In this document: piece by piece, positions 8,547 to 16,051 of the stretch
Numbering within the stretch: the stretch's first letter is position 1
How the letters are laid out: every line of letters starts with the position of its first letter
Source of the DNA: an uncultured Clostridia bacterium
GTDB lineage: Bacteria > Bacillota > Clostridia > Oscillospirales > Ruminococcaceae
Length of the DNA: 22,596 nt
Reading direction: 5' to 3'
Assembly: GCA_937892655.1 (NCBI GenBank)
Contig: CALBJC010000012.1
Coordinates: 1 to 22,596, forward strand
Notes under the pieces: generated by a model
Told to the model about the DNA's origin: nothing
The model's database searches: none
The model's input: the letters and a program-made list of their open reading frames with translations, nothing else
Translations under genes and position numbers: made by a program

Positions 8547-10139
8547 GTGGTGAAAAAATTTAAGAAAATTTCAGCTTTCATACTCTCAGCGCTTATGTGT
8601 GCAGCAATGTCTGCAACCGCTTTTGCTGATGAGCCTTATGAAGCATACAGCTACGACTTTTTCGATGAATCAATGCCGGCTCAGAACGGCTACATCGTAG
8701 ACAGAGTAATTACAGGCGCTGATATGGGCTTAGGCCAGCTTTCAGACCCTAATAGTTCACTCTTTATAAGCGTTGACGAATCAGCATCTCTTTATGAAGC
8801 AAAGGATATGTTTGTAACAGATGATGGCGATATCTTCATCGTTGACGCAGGTAAGCAGCAGATCCCAGGTTCTGCAAGAATCATTGTTTTAGGTTCTGAT
8901 TTCAAGGTTAAGAAGGTTATCAAGGAGTTCACAGGCGGCAATACATTTGACGCCAACGGCAACGAGATTATAAACCTCAACGACCCTTCAGGTATCTACG
9001 TTGACGATAAAAACGGTAACAAATATACAATGTATATCTGTGACTACAACAACTCAAGAGTTGTTATGTGTGACCAGGACGGTAACATCAAGCGCGAATA
9101 CAAGATGCCTGATTCTGAGGTCTACACATTCCAGACCTTCAATCCTAAGAAGGTAGTAGTTGACGGCGCAAAGAACGTATACGTTGTAGCGCAGTCAGTA
9201 AATACAGGTGCTATCATGTTCAATGAAGAAGGTAAATTCCTCTCATTCTACGGCGCTAACAGAGTTGAAGTTACTGCTGCTGTAAGAGTTCAGAGAGTCT
9301 GGAGAAAGCTCTTCTTCTCAGATAAGCAGAGAACAGCATCTACAAGAACAACTCCTGTTGAATACGCAAACTTTGATATTGACAAGGATGGCTTTATCTA
9401 CACAGTAACAGAAGCTGCAAACGCTTCTACTGACGCTGTTAAGAAATTAAATCCTGCAGGTAACAATATCTGGAACAACAATGCCGGTAACGAGTACGTT
9501 TTCGGTGATAAGGAAGCTTCAGTTTGGTACGGTAACAAGACCTACTCTACAAGACTTACTGACGTTTGTGTAGCTGATGACGGTACGATCAACATCCTCG
9601 ACTACTCATCAGGTAAGATATTCCAGTATGACAAGGAAGCAAACCTGATGTTCATCTTCGGTACAAAGTCAACAGAGCAGGCAGGCGGCTTTACAGCTCC
9701 TAACGCTATCGAAGTTTTGAATGACGATATTCTCATTATCGACGGTTCAAAGAACGATATCACAGTATTCAGAAAAACTCTCTTCGGTGAATATGTTCAC
9801 CAGGCGGTTGACTTACATAATCAGGGCCTTTACGAAGAGGCAGTTGGTCCTTGGCAGGAGGTTATAAAGCGTGACGGTAACTTTGCTATGGCATATACAG
9901 GTATCGGCAGAGCGCTTCTCAACCAGGGCAACTATAAGGAAGCTATGGAATACTTTGAAAACTCATACAACCAGGAAGACTATGACAGAGCTTATGAAGG
10001 CTACCGTCAGGACTTCTTAAGAAAGAATTTTACAGCGATTATCATTATAATCGTAGCGCTCGTGGTTGTAATCGCAGTTTTCAGATTCCTCATCAAGCAC
10101 GGTATCTTAAGATTACCGACAAAAAATACAAGACTTTAA
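8547..10139 (+). CDS. Secreted, membrane-anchored NHL-type beta-propeller with TPR stalk
   Basis: The 530-residue protein has a signal peptide (cleavage near AFA-DE, residue 28). Six blade-like repeats follow at about residues 85, 147, 200, 272, 337 and 384, each of the form DG-x-I/V-Y/F-I/V-x-D, for example DGDIFIVDAG, NGNKYTMYICDYNNSRVV and DGTINILDYSSGKI. This matches NHL/6-bladed propellers. Residues 417-487 form about two tetratricopeptide repeats (EEAVGPWQEVI, KEAMEYFENSY). A single hydrophobic helix at about 494-515 and a short basic tail anchor it with the propeller outside. Start: two GTG codons in tandem (8547, 8550) lie behind AGAAAGG; either is possible. NHL-TPR proteins usually scaffold other proteins. 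Placed between two permease pairs, it is likely an extracytoplasmic scaffold or sensor of the transporter. Confidence 0.82.
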   Translation: MVKKFKKISAFILSALMCAAMSATAFADEPYEAYSYDFFDESMPAQNGYIVDRVITGADMGLGQLSDPNSSLFISVDESASLYEAKDMFVTDDGDIFIVDAGKQQIPGSARIIVLGSDFKVKKVIKEFTGGNTFDANGNEIINLNDPSGIYVDDKNGNKYTMYICDYNNSRVVMCDQDGNIKREYKMPDSEVYTFQTFNPKKVVVDGAKNVYVVAQSVNTGAIMFNEEGKFLSFYGANRVEVTAAVRVQRVWRKLFFSDKQRTASTRTTPVEYANFDIDKDGFIYTVTEAANASTDAVKKLNPAGNNIWNNNAGNEYVFGDKEASVWYGNKTYSTRLTDVCVADDGTINILDYSSGKIFQYDKEANLMFIFGTKSTEQAGGFTAPNAIEVLNDDILIIDGSKNDITVFRKTLFGEYVHQAVDLHNQGLYEEAVGPWQEVIKRDGNFAMAYTGIGRALLNQGNYKEAMEYFENSYNQEDYDRAYEGYRQDFLRKNFTAIIIIIVALVVVIAVFRFLIKHGILRLPTKNTRL

Positions 10140-10153
10140 GGAGGGTGTAAAAT

Positions 10154-10783
10154 ATGTATGAAATGACCCCTATGCAGTGGCTCAAGCATTCAATTTGCCA
10201 CCCTGTTGAAGGCTTTGAAGATTTAAGATGGAAAAAGCAGGGTTCAATGAAGATCGCAATGGTTATAGTTTTGTTGCTCTTTATTGCAATGGTTGCTAAC
10301 GCTCGTTTAAAGGGCTTCCACTTCCTCACAGGCTACTCAAAGATTTTCAATGTAGTGCCACTTCTGGTTCAGTCAGTTGTTTACTTCTTTACATGGGTAA
10401 TCGGTAACTGGGCTGTATGTACACTTTTTGACGGTGAAGGTACATTAAAGAAAATCTGTATCTACTCAGCTTACGCTTTGGTACCGTTCATCGTTGGTAT
10501 GTTTTTATCAACATTCTTATCAAACTTCCTCATCTTAGAGGAAAAGATCTGGCTTGACGCTCTGACATATATCGGTGCAGGCTGGTCAATTATACTTATG
10601 ATCTCAGCTATGAAGGCTGCTCATCAGTATTCATTCTCAAAGACATTGCTCTCAATGGTAGGAACAGTTATCGCAATGCTCTTGATCTTGTTCTTAGCAG
10701 TACTTATTCTCACACTCTTCCAGCAGCTGTATATCTTCATTTACTCAATTTATACAGAAGTTGCTTACAGAGTGCGAGGTTAG
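10154..10783 (+). CDS. Yip1-family integral membrane protein
   Basis: The protein has 209 residues and five hydrophobic segments, at about 32-52, 68-92, 98-124, 134-154 and 165-197. The N-terminal cytoplasmic stretch HPVEGFEDLRWKKQGSMK is the usual lead-in of bacterial Yip1-domain proteins (HP-x-x-GF followed by basic residues and the first helix). The function of bacterial Yip1 proteins is not established. The gene starts 14 bp after the propeller gene behind an AAGGAGGGTG ribosome site and precedes the DUF5696-like gene by 32 bp. The co-conserved tight spacing suggests it helps assemble or anchor the surface components. The family call rests on pattern recognition, not a profile search. Confidence 0.75.
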   Translation: MYEMTPMQWLKHSICHPVEGFEDLRWKKQGSMKIAMVIVLLLFIAMVANARLKGFHFLTGYSKIFNVVPLLVQSVVYFFTWVIGNWAVCTLFDGEGTLKKICIYSAYALVPFIVGMFLSTFLSNFLILEEKIWLDALTYIGAGWSIILMISAMKAAHQYSFSKTLLSMVGTVIAMLLILFLAVLILTLFQQLYIFIYSIYTEVAYRVRG

Positions 10784-10815
10784 CAGACGACTATTAAAGA
10801 AACGGTGGTGTAATA

Positions 10816-13146
10816 ATGCATAAACATTTAAAGAAGCTTATCGCTATTGCATTGGTATTAACCATGTTACCATTCGGCTCGATAGTCGCTGTATCAGAAT
10901 CAGCAGACGCAACCGGTACTGAGGTCGTAACAGACGCTGAAACTGTTATGGCTGAAGAGGGCGAGGGCGATAGCGAAGAAGATGATGACGGTTTAGTTCC
11001 TGCAATAACCGATGAAGAAGCAGCAGCAGCTTGCGAGGTTGCAGCAGAAAACGACAGATTCATCCTCTACTTTGATGAAGAAACAGAAAGAGTTGGTTTT
11101 TACGATAAGGATAGTGACTGCTACTGGTGGTCAACCGGTATAAACGCTCTTTCGGACGCTTCAACAACAGAAAAATTAAGACGTAACCAGATGTCAAATC
11201 TTTACATCCGTTACGGTAAGCTTGAAGATAAGACAAACTCATCAAACTACTACTCATTCAAGGATTCAACCGATAAGGGTAAGACAAAGTTCAAGGTAAT
11301 TGATGACGGTCTTGAAATCACATTCAAGTTCGGTACTACATTTACAGTACCTCTGGTTTACAAAATCAGTGATGACTGCTTCACAGTATCAGTTGATACC
11401 GCTAACATCAAGGAAAGCGATACTTCAGATGCTACAGGTAAGATCATCACAGAAATGCAGATTGCTCCTATGATGGGTGCAACAGAGCCGGATTCTGAAG
11501 GCTACATTATTGTTCCTGACGGTTCAGGCGCTGTTATCAACTTCAACAACGGCAAGAACGCATACCCTGTTTACTCACAGGATTTCTACGGCAGAGATTT
11601 AACTATAGTTCCTCTTACAGCGCCTGCTGTAAAGCAGACTGCCGCTTTACCTACAATGTCACTCGTTAAGGGCGAAAATGCTCTTGTTTCAATCGTTACA
11701 GAGGGTGAGGGCGTTGCTAGCGCTAACGCTTCAGTAAGCTATCAGAACGGTTCTATGTACAACAAGGCTTACTACTCATTCGACCTTCGCGGTACTGACA
11801 ACTACTACCTCTCAGGTGACGCTAACGCTATTCGAGTTTTTGAAAAGGGCGCTATCAAGATCCCTAAGATCGAAGTAACTTACTATCCAATCAAGGCTAA
11901 GTCAGGCGATATGGTTACATATCCTGAATGTGCTGAGGTTGTAAGAAACTACCTCATCTCAGAGGGTATGGAAAAGATCGCAGCCGCTAACGACTATGAT
12001 CTTTACATCGATATGTTCGGCGGCGTTATGAAGGAACAGTCAATCCTCGGTCTTCCAATCGACCTCAAGACTGAGATGACATCATTTGATGACGCTCAGA
12101 AGATCGTTGATAAGCTTCAGAGCCTCGGCGTAGCTGATATGGTTGTAGCTTACAACGACTGGACAAATCCTGAGATCAAGGGTAAGATCTCAACAACTGC
12201 CAAGGCATCAGGCACTCTCGGCGGCAACGGCGATTTCAAGGATATGCTCAAGGCATTTGATGCTGACGGTATCGAGCTTTACCCTTCATACAACAACCTT
12301 ACATTTACAAAGAGCTCATTTGCATTTATGAGCTTGACTGACACAGCTATCAGAGTATCCAACTCATACTCAAGACAGCAGTCATACTCAAGAGCTTACG
12401 GTATCCCTTCAAACAAGGTTTCACCTGCTCTCTTGTCACCACATGCTTACACAGAAGTTTTCGACAAGATCGTAAACAAGTTCTCTAAGAAGGACTACAC
12501 AAATATCGCATTCGGTGATTACGCAAATACTCTCGTATCTGACTACGCTAAGTCATCATACACAAACCGTCAGGATGCTATCAACGTTTTAGTTGAAGGC
12601 TACAAGCTCGCAAACGAAAAGATTGGTTCAGTTCTGGGTGACGCTACAAACTCATACCTGATCCCATACGTTGATCACATCACAAACGCTCCTCTTGCTT
12701 CAAGCGGCTTTAACGTAACTGACTTTGATATTCCATTCTATCAGATGGTACTTCACGGCTACGTTCCATACTCAACAAAGGCAATCAACGGCAGCGCAGA
12801 CGGCAGAGAGTTGTTCTTGCTCGCTATCGCATCAGGTTCAGCAGTTCACTATGACTTCATCTACGAAGAATCAAGCGAAGTAGCTGATACAGACTACGAT
12901 ACATTATTCTATGCAAACTTTGCAGGTTGGGTTGATTCAGCAGCTGCTGAATACAAGCTCGGCGCAGATGTTTTAGCAAAGGTTTCAGACCAGGCTATCA
13001 CAGGCTACGAAATCAACGGTGACGAAATTACAACAACTTATGAAAACGGTTATAAGACAGTTGTAAACTTAGAAACAGGCGATATCAAGGCTGATGGCAA
13101 AACTTATAATCTCAACGATTATCTTACAGGAGGTGCAGCACAGTAA
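10816..13146 (+). CDS. Large secreted protein, DUF5696-like, possibly glycosidase-related
   Basis: This is a 776-residue exoprotein with a signal peptide (residues 1-28, no lipobox) and an acidic low-complexity linker at about 40-60. Residues about 70-350 look like a beta-sandwich, with segments such as RFILYFDEET, RVGFYDKDSDCYWWS and GYIIVPDGSGAVI. From about 390 the alternating strand/helix pattern resembles a TIM barrel: DLYIDMFGG, MVVAYNDWTNP near 443, GIELYPSYNN near 483, TNIAFGDYAN near 560, PFYQMVLHGYVPYS near 638. The tail has short strands and no membrane anchor. I place it in DUF5696 from memory of similar proteins beside sugar permeases. The sandwich-plus-barrel layout recalls GH101/GH129-type hydrolases, but I cannot assign catalytic acids. 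It may trim or bind the transported glycan. Overlaps the next gene by one base. Confidence 0.7.
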   Translation: MHKHLKKLIAIALVLTMLPFGSIVAVSESADATGTEVVTDAETVMAEEGEGDSEEDDDGLVPAITDEEAAAACEVAAENDRFILYFDEETERVGFYDKDSDCYWWSTGINALSDASTTEKLRRNQMSNLYIRYGKLEDKTNSSNYYSFKDSTDKGKTKFKVIDDGLEITFKFGTTFTVPLVYKISDDCFTVSVDTANIKESDTSDATGKIITEMQIAPMMGATEPDSEGYIIVPDGSGAVINFNNGKNAYPVYSQDFYGRDLTIVPLTAPAVKQTAALPTMSLVKGENALVSIVTEGEGVASANASVSYQNGSMYNKAYYSFDLRGTDNYYLSGDANAIRVFEKGAIKIPKIEVTYYPIKAKSGDMVTYPECAEVVRNYLISEGMEKIAAANDYDLYIDMFGGVMKEQSILGLPIDLKTEMTSFDDAQKIVDKLQSLGVADMVVAYNDWTNPEIKGKISTTAKASGTLGGNGDFKDMLKAFDADGIELYPSYNNLTFTKSSFAFMSLTDTAIRVSNSYSRQQSYSRAYGIPSNKVSPALLSPHAYTEVFDKIVNKFSKKDYTNIAFGDYANTLVSDYAKSSYTNRQDAINVLVEGYKLANEKIGSVLGDATNSYLIPYVDHITNAPLASSGFNVTDFDIPFYQMVLHGYVPYSTKAINGSADGRELFLLAIASGSAVHYDFIYEESSEVADTDYDTLFYANFAGWVDSAAAEYKLGADVLAKVSDQAITGYEINGDEITTTYENGYKTVVNLETGDIKADGKTYNLNDYLTGGAAQ

Positions 13147-14351
13147 TGAACATGGATGAGAAAAACATCAATGACATCATTTCAGAAGAAATTTCTGAGG
13201 AAGTAACAGAAGCTGTTGCAGAAGCTGAAATTGCAGAAGCTGAAATTGCTGAAGCTGCAGATTCTGTAGAAGAAATCGCAACAGAAGAAATCGCAGAGGT
13301 TCAAGCTGATTTAACCGAAGTAGCAGAAGAAATTGAAGAAATTGAAGCCGACGTCACAGCAGAAGATGCTGACGCTGGCATCGACTTTGAAGCTCAGGCA
13401 GCTCAGGCTGCTGTTGCAGTAGAAGCTGAAAAGAAGGCTAAGAAAGAAAAGGGAATGAGAATTTCCTACGAAAGAAGAAAGCAGCTTTACGGCTATGGCT
13501 TTATCGCTTTGTGGGCAATCGGTACTATCTACTTCTTCATCATGCCTCTTATCAAATCCCTCTACTACTCATTCAACAATACAGCCGTAAAGACCGGTTA
13601 TATGGAATGTAAGTGGATAGGCCTTGGCAACTATGTAAAGGCATTCAGAGAATCTACAGACTATGCTCCGGCTTTACTTGAAGTTCTGGGCGATACAGCG
13701 CTTAAGTTCCCACTTATCACAGTATTCTCAATCTTCGTAGCTGTTATCCTCAACCAGAAGTTCAGAGGCAGAACATTCGCAAGAGCGGTATTCTTCCTCC
13801 CTGTTATCATCGCTACAGGTCCTGTTATCAACATCATCAACGGTAACATGGATACAGGCGGTTACTCAGGCGGTTCAGAGCAGTTCTCAACAATGTTTGA
13901 AACTGACCTCGTAAACGAGCTTATGGGCTTCTTGGGTATTTACAACATCAATGAAAAATTGACACAGATCATTCAGTCGGTATGTGATGAAATCTTCAAC
14001 CTCGTTTGGAACGCAGGTATCCAGATCCTCATCTTCTTGGCAGCTTTGCAGAATATTCCACATTCAGCAAAGGAAGCTGCTCAGATGGAAGGTGCAACAG
14101 GCTGGGAATATTTCTGGAAGATTACAATTCCTTACATCAGCCCGATGATCGTAACAAACGTAGTTTACACAATCGTTGACTCATTTACAGATACAGCAAA
14201 CCCTGTAATGGAACTCGTACTTTCACAGGCTAAGTCCTGGAACCACGGTTACTCTGCAGCTATGGCGTGGGCATACTTTGCAATCGTTGCCGCCGCACTT
14301 GCTCTTATCATTGTAATCATCAACAGATTTGTTTACTACGAAGTAGAATAA
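13146..14351 (+). CDS. Sugar ABC transporter permease, MalF/UgpA type, with acidic N-terminal extension (pair 2)
   Basis: This 401-residue permease begins its normal fold only at about residue 100 (RISYERRKQLYG, first membrane helix about 118-138). Before that lies a stretch of about 100 residues dominated by Glu, Ala, Ile and Val, with the near-repeat AEIAEAEIAEA. It is probably a long cytoplasmic helix or coiled coil, followed by a basic run (KKAKKEKG). Six membrane segments and the coupling motif KEAAQMEGATGWEYFWKI with TIPYISP near residues 307-330 mark it as CUT1. The ATG overlaps the previous stop as TAATG, with AGGAGGTG nine bases upstream, so translation is coupled to the DUF5696-like gene. 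The usual family length is about 300. This pair has no binding-protein gene next to it on the same strand. Confidence 0.9.
   Translation: MNMDEKNINDIISEEISEEVTEAVAEAEIAEAEIAEAADSVEEIATEEIAEVQADLTEVAEEIEEIEADVTAEDADAGIDFEAQAAQAAVAVEAEKKAKKEKGMRISYERRKQLYGYGFIALWAIGTIYFFIMPLIKSLYYSFNNTAVKTGYMECKWIGLGNYVKAFRESTDYAPALLEVLGDTALKFPLITVFSIFVAVILNQKFRGRTFARAVFFLPVIIATGPVINIINGNMDTGGYSGGSEQFSTMFETDLVNELMGFLGIYNINEKLTQIIQSVCDEIFNLVWNAGIQILIFLAALQNIPHSAKEAAQMEGATGWEYFWKITIPYISPMIVTNVVYTIVDSFTDTANPVMELVLSQAKSWNHGYSAAMAWAYFAIVAAALALIIVIINRFVYYEVE
13218..13262 (+). repeat. 15-bp tandem repeat within the permease N-terminal extension
   Basis: GCAGAAGCTGAAATT occurs twice without change (13218-13232 and 13233-13247), and a decaying third copy follows. 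It encodes the Ala-Glu-Ala-Glu-Ile register of the acidic extension. Such a repeat can change length by slippage while staying in frame. Confidence 0.8.
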
Positions 14352-14368
14352 GAAAGGGGGAAGATTAA

Positions 14369-15403
14369 ATGGCTACCAGAAAAGAAGAAAAAAAGTTTGA
14401 AAAAGAACGTAGAGCCGCCATAAAGGCCAGAAAAGCAGCAGGCTTTTATGATAATCTTTCCGAAGAGAATAAGCGCTATATGAGAAACAAGGCAATTGTT
14501 AACTCAGTTTGGCCTATTTTCAGATTCCTCATCTTATTCGGTCTTTGCTTTATCATTCTTTATCCTTTGATCTTTATGCTCTCAACAGCATTCAGACCAA
14601 ACGACCAGATGAACGACCCATCTATCATCTGGATTCCAAAGTCTTTCACTCTCCAGAACATCAAGGAAACATGGGAGGCTATGGACTACGGCAATACAGT
14701 GCTCAGAACTATCAGACTCAACATCATCGCATCCCTCCTCTCAGTTGCATCATGTGCGCTTACAGGTTATGGCTTTGCGAGATTTAAGTTCAAGGGCAGA
14801 AACATTCTGTTTGCTATCGTTATTATGATGATCATCGTTCCACCTCAGATTACAACTATTCCGCTTTACATGCAGTTTGCATACTTCAACCCTCTTGGTC
14901 TTGTAAAGCTCATCACAGGTGATTACGGTAACCTCATTGACTCGGGCTGGGCAATGTACCTCCCTGCAATGTTTGCAAACGGTATCCGTTCAGGTCTTTT
15001 CATCTTCATCTTCCGTCAGTTCTTCAGAGGACTTCCAAAGGAACTCGAGGATGCAGCTTACCTTGACGGCTGCGGCCCATTCAAGACATTCTTGAAGGTT
15101 ATGGTGCCTAACGCATCATCATCATTCCTGACAGTATTCCTGTTCTCAATCGTATGGTACTGGAACGACTACTACGTTTCATCATCATTCTTCTTAAACA
15201 GCTCAACAATCGCTATCATGCTTCAGAACCTCAATAAGCACCTTGAAGTTACAATCTTCAACAACCAGTCACCTGGTCTTCGTCAGCTTATTGTATGGCT
15301 CGAATCAGGCTGTCTGCTTTCAATCACACCTATCCTTGTAATGTATGTATTCTTACAGAAATACTTTACAGAAGGTCTTGAAAGATCAGGTCTTGTTGGC
15401 TAA
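14369..15403 (+). CDS. Sugar ABC transporter permease, MalG/UgpE type (pair 2)
   Basis: This 344-residue membrane protein has a charged cytoplasmic N-terminus of about 48 residues (Lys/Glu/Arg-rich, longer than usual) and six membrane segments, the first at about 50-72. The coupling motif EDAAYLDGCGPFKTFLKV is followed by MVPNASSS near residues 226-248, the MalG-type EAA loop. In it the usual final proline-containing IxxPxxxP is degraded to VPNASSS. The ribosome site AAAGGGGGA precedes ATG, 17 bp after its MalF-type partner. It is the last gene of the run; a strong terminator follows 46 bp later. The presence of two complete permease pairs in one run suggests two related substrates or two transporter complexes sharing accessory parts. 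Confidence 0.93.
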   Translation: MATRKEEKKFEKERRAAIKARKAAGFYDNLSEENKRYMRNKAIVNSVWPIFRFLILFGLCFIILYPLIFMLSTAFRPNDQMNDPSIIWIPKSFTLQNIKETWEAMDYGNTVLRTIRLNIIASLLSVASCALTGYGFARFKFKGRNILFAIVIMMIIVPPQITTIPLYMQFAYFNPLGLVKLITGDYGNLIDSGWAMYLPAMFANGIRSGLFIFIFRQFFRGLPKELEDAAYLDGCGPFKTFLKVMVPNASSSFLTVFLFSIVWYWNDYYVSSSFFLNSSTIAIMLQNLNKHLEVTIFNNQSPGLRQLIVWLESGCLLSITPILVMYVFLQKYFTEGLERSGLVG

Positions 15404-15448
15404 TAAGAAAAGCGAAACGAAAACGTTAAAAACAAGAAAACAAAAATC

Positions 15449-15482
15449 AGAGCATCGCTTGAAAGAGCGGTGCTCTTTTTTT
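15449..15482 (+). terminator. Rho-independent terminator of the surface-transport operon
   Basis: Arms AGAGCATCGC (15449-15458) and GCGGTGCTCT (15467-15476) pair with one U-G wobble, extendable by one pair, over a short loop, then a run of seven Ts. The same two 10-nt arms recur on the minus strand at 15997-16020. Confidence 0.93.
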
Positions 15483-15519
15483 GCGTCCGCATTCACACCG
15501 CCACACATACTCATCTTTT

Positions 15520-15667
15520 GTATGGGGCAAAAATGCTACGCATTTCACGAAACGCATAGCGTTTTTGTGCCCGAACCAATCTGCAGGCACAACGGCGATT
15601 GCTACCTTCTCTGACCCGCACCCACAAAACATAAAAATCCGCACCTCGCCGAACGCACTCATCTTTT
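15520..15667 (-). repeat. Composite palindromic repeat, copy 1a
   Basis: Read on the minus strand, this copy has a core containing TGCGTTCGGCGAGGTG and GCCGTTGTGCCTGCAGATT. It ends in a long hairpin (15525-15573) and GCCCCATAC. It matches copy 2a (18083-18244) in opposite orientation. Apparent reading frames through it are not coding. Confidence 0.75.
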
Positions 15668-15815
15668 GTAGGGGCGATTCACGAATCGCCCGAAACAATC
15701 TGCAGATTCTGCGACGGGCTGCAACCTTCCCTGCCCCGCACCGCAAAACATAAAATCTCACCCACGCCGAACGCACCAACGTACTACAGACGGGCGATTC
15801 GTGAATCGCCCCTAC
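15668..15815 (-). repeat. Composite palindromic repeat, copy 1b
   Basis: This is a 148-bp unit bounded by GTAGGGGCGA and TCGCCCCTAC. Each end folds into a near-perfect hairpin (GGGCGATTC/GAATCGCCC at 15672-15691 and 15792-15811). The core carries the palindrome AATCTGCAGATT. On the minus strand it aligns almost throughout with copy 2b (18381-18527). Confidence 0.85.
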
Positions 15816-15819
15816 TCGC

Positions 15820-15876
15820 CCTCGGGTGAGAGCATAATCACCAGAGGTGATTAACACGAAGTGACTGAGAGGGTTG
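15820..15876. repeat. GGTGATTA hairpin and CTCTCACC-type repeat fragment
   Basis: TAATCACC (15835-15842) and GGTGATTA (15846-15853) form a perfect 8-bp stem with a 3-nt loop. It is preceded by GGGTGAGAGCAT and followed by GAAGTGACTGAGAGGG. The GATGCTCTCACC segment recurs inverted at 18045-18056 beside copy 2a, so it is part of the same inverted-repeat arms. Confidence 0.65.
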
Positions 15877-15928
15877 AAAGGTCAGTCCGTAATGCCATTT
15901 TCGCTCACTTTCCAACATCACAAACGTG

Positions 15929-15991
15929 GCGTAAAATCCGTCGCCGGCGGCGACACCTTACTTCTTCACTATTCACTATTACTTATTACTT
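15929..15991 (-). repeat. Second hairpin repeat family, copy A
   Basis: Read on the minus strand: an AT-rich run built from GTAATA/GTGAATA words, then AGTAAGGTGTC. Next is a hairpin (GTCGCC/GGCGAC, 15940-15954) and then GGATTTTACGC. Copy B at 22432-22496 has the same flanks around a different hairpin. It abuts the terminator of the minus-strand gene. Confidence 0.75.
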
Positions 15992-16020
15992 AAAAAAGAG
16001 CACCGCTTTTGCGATGCTCT
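15991..16020 (-). terminator. Rho-independent terminator of the lipoprotein gene
   Basis: On the minus strand, arms AGAGCATCGC and GCGGTGCTCT (10 bp, one U-G wobble, 4-nt AAAA loop) run into a T tract at 15996-15992. Ts at 16022-16027 also follow on the plus strand, so it may work weakly in both directions. It lies about 30 bp after the stop codon. Confidence 0.88.
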
Positions 16021-16051
16021 CTTTTTTGTTTATTAAAATCCCAAAACTTTA

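Noticed and set aside
15447..15857. 136-codon open frame on the minus strand through the first repeat array
   Set aside because: It is made wholly of palindromic repeat units, has no ribosome site and no recognisable protein pattern. Similar frames at 18051-18633 have the same cause.
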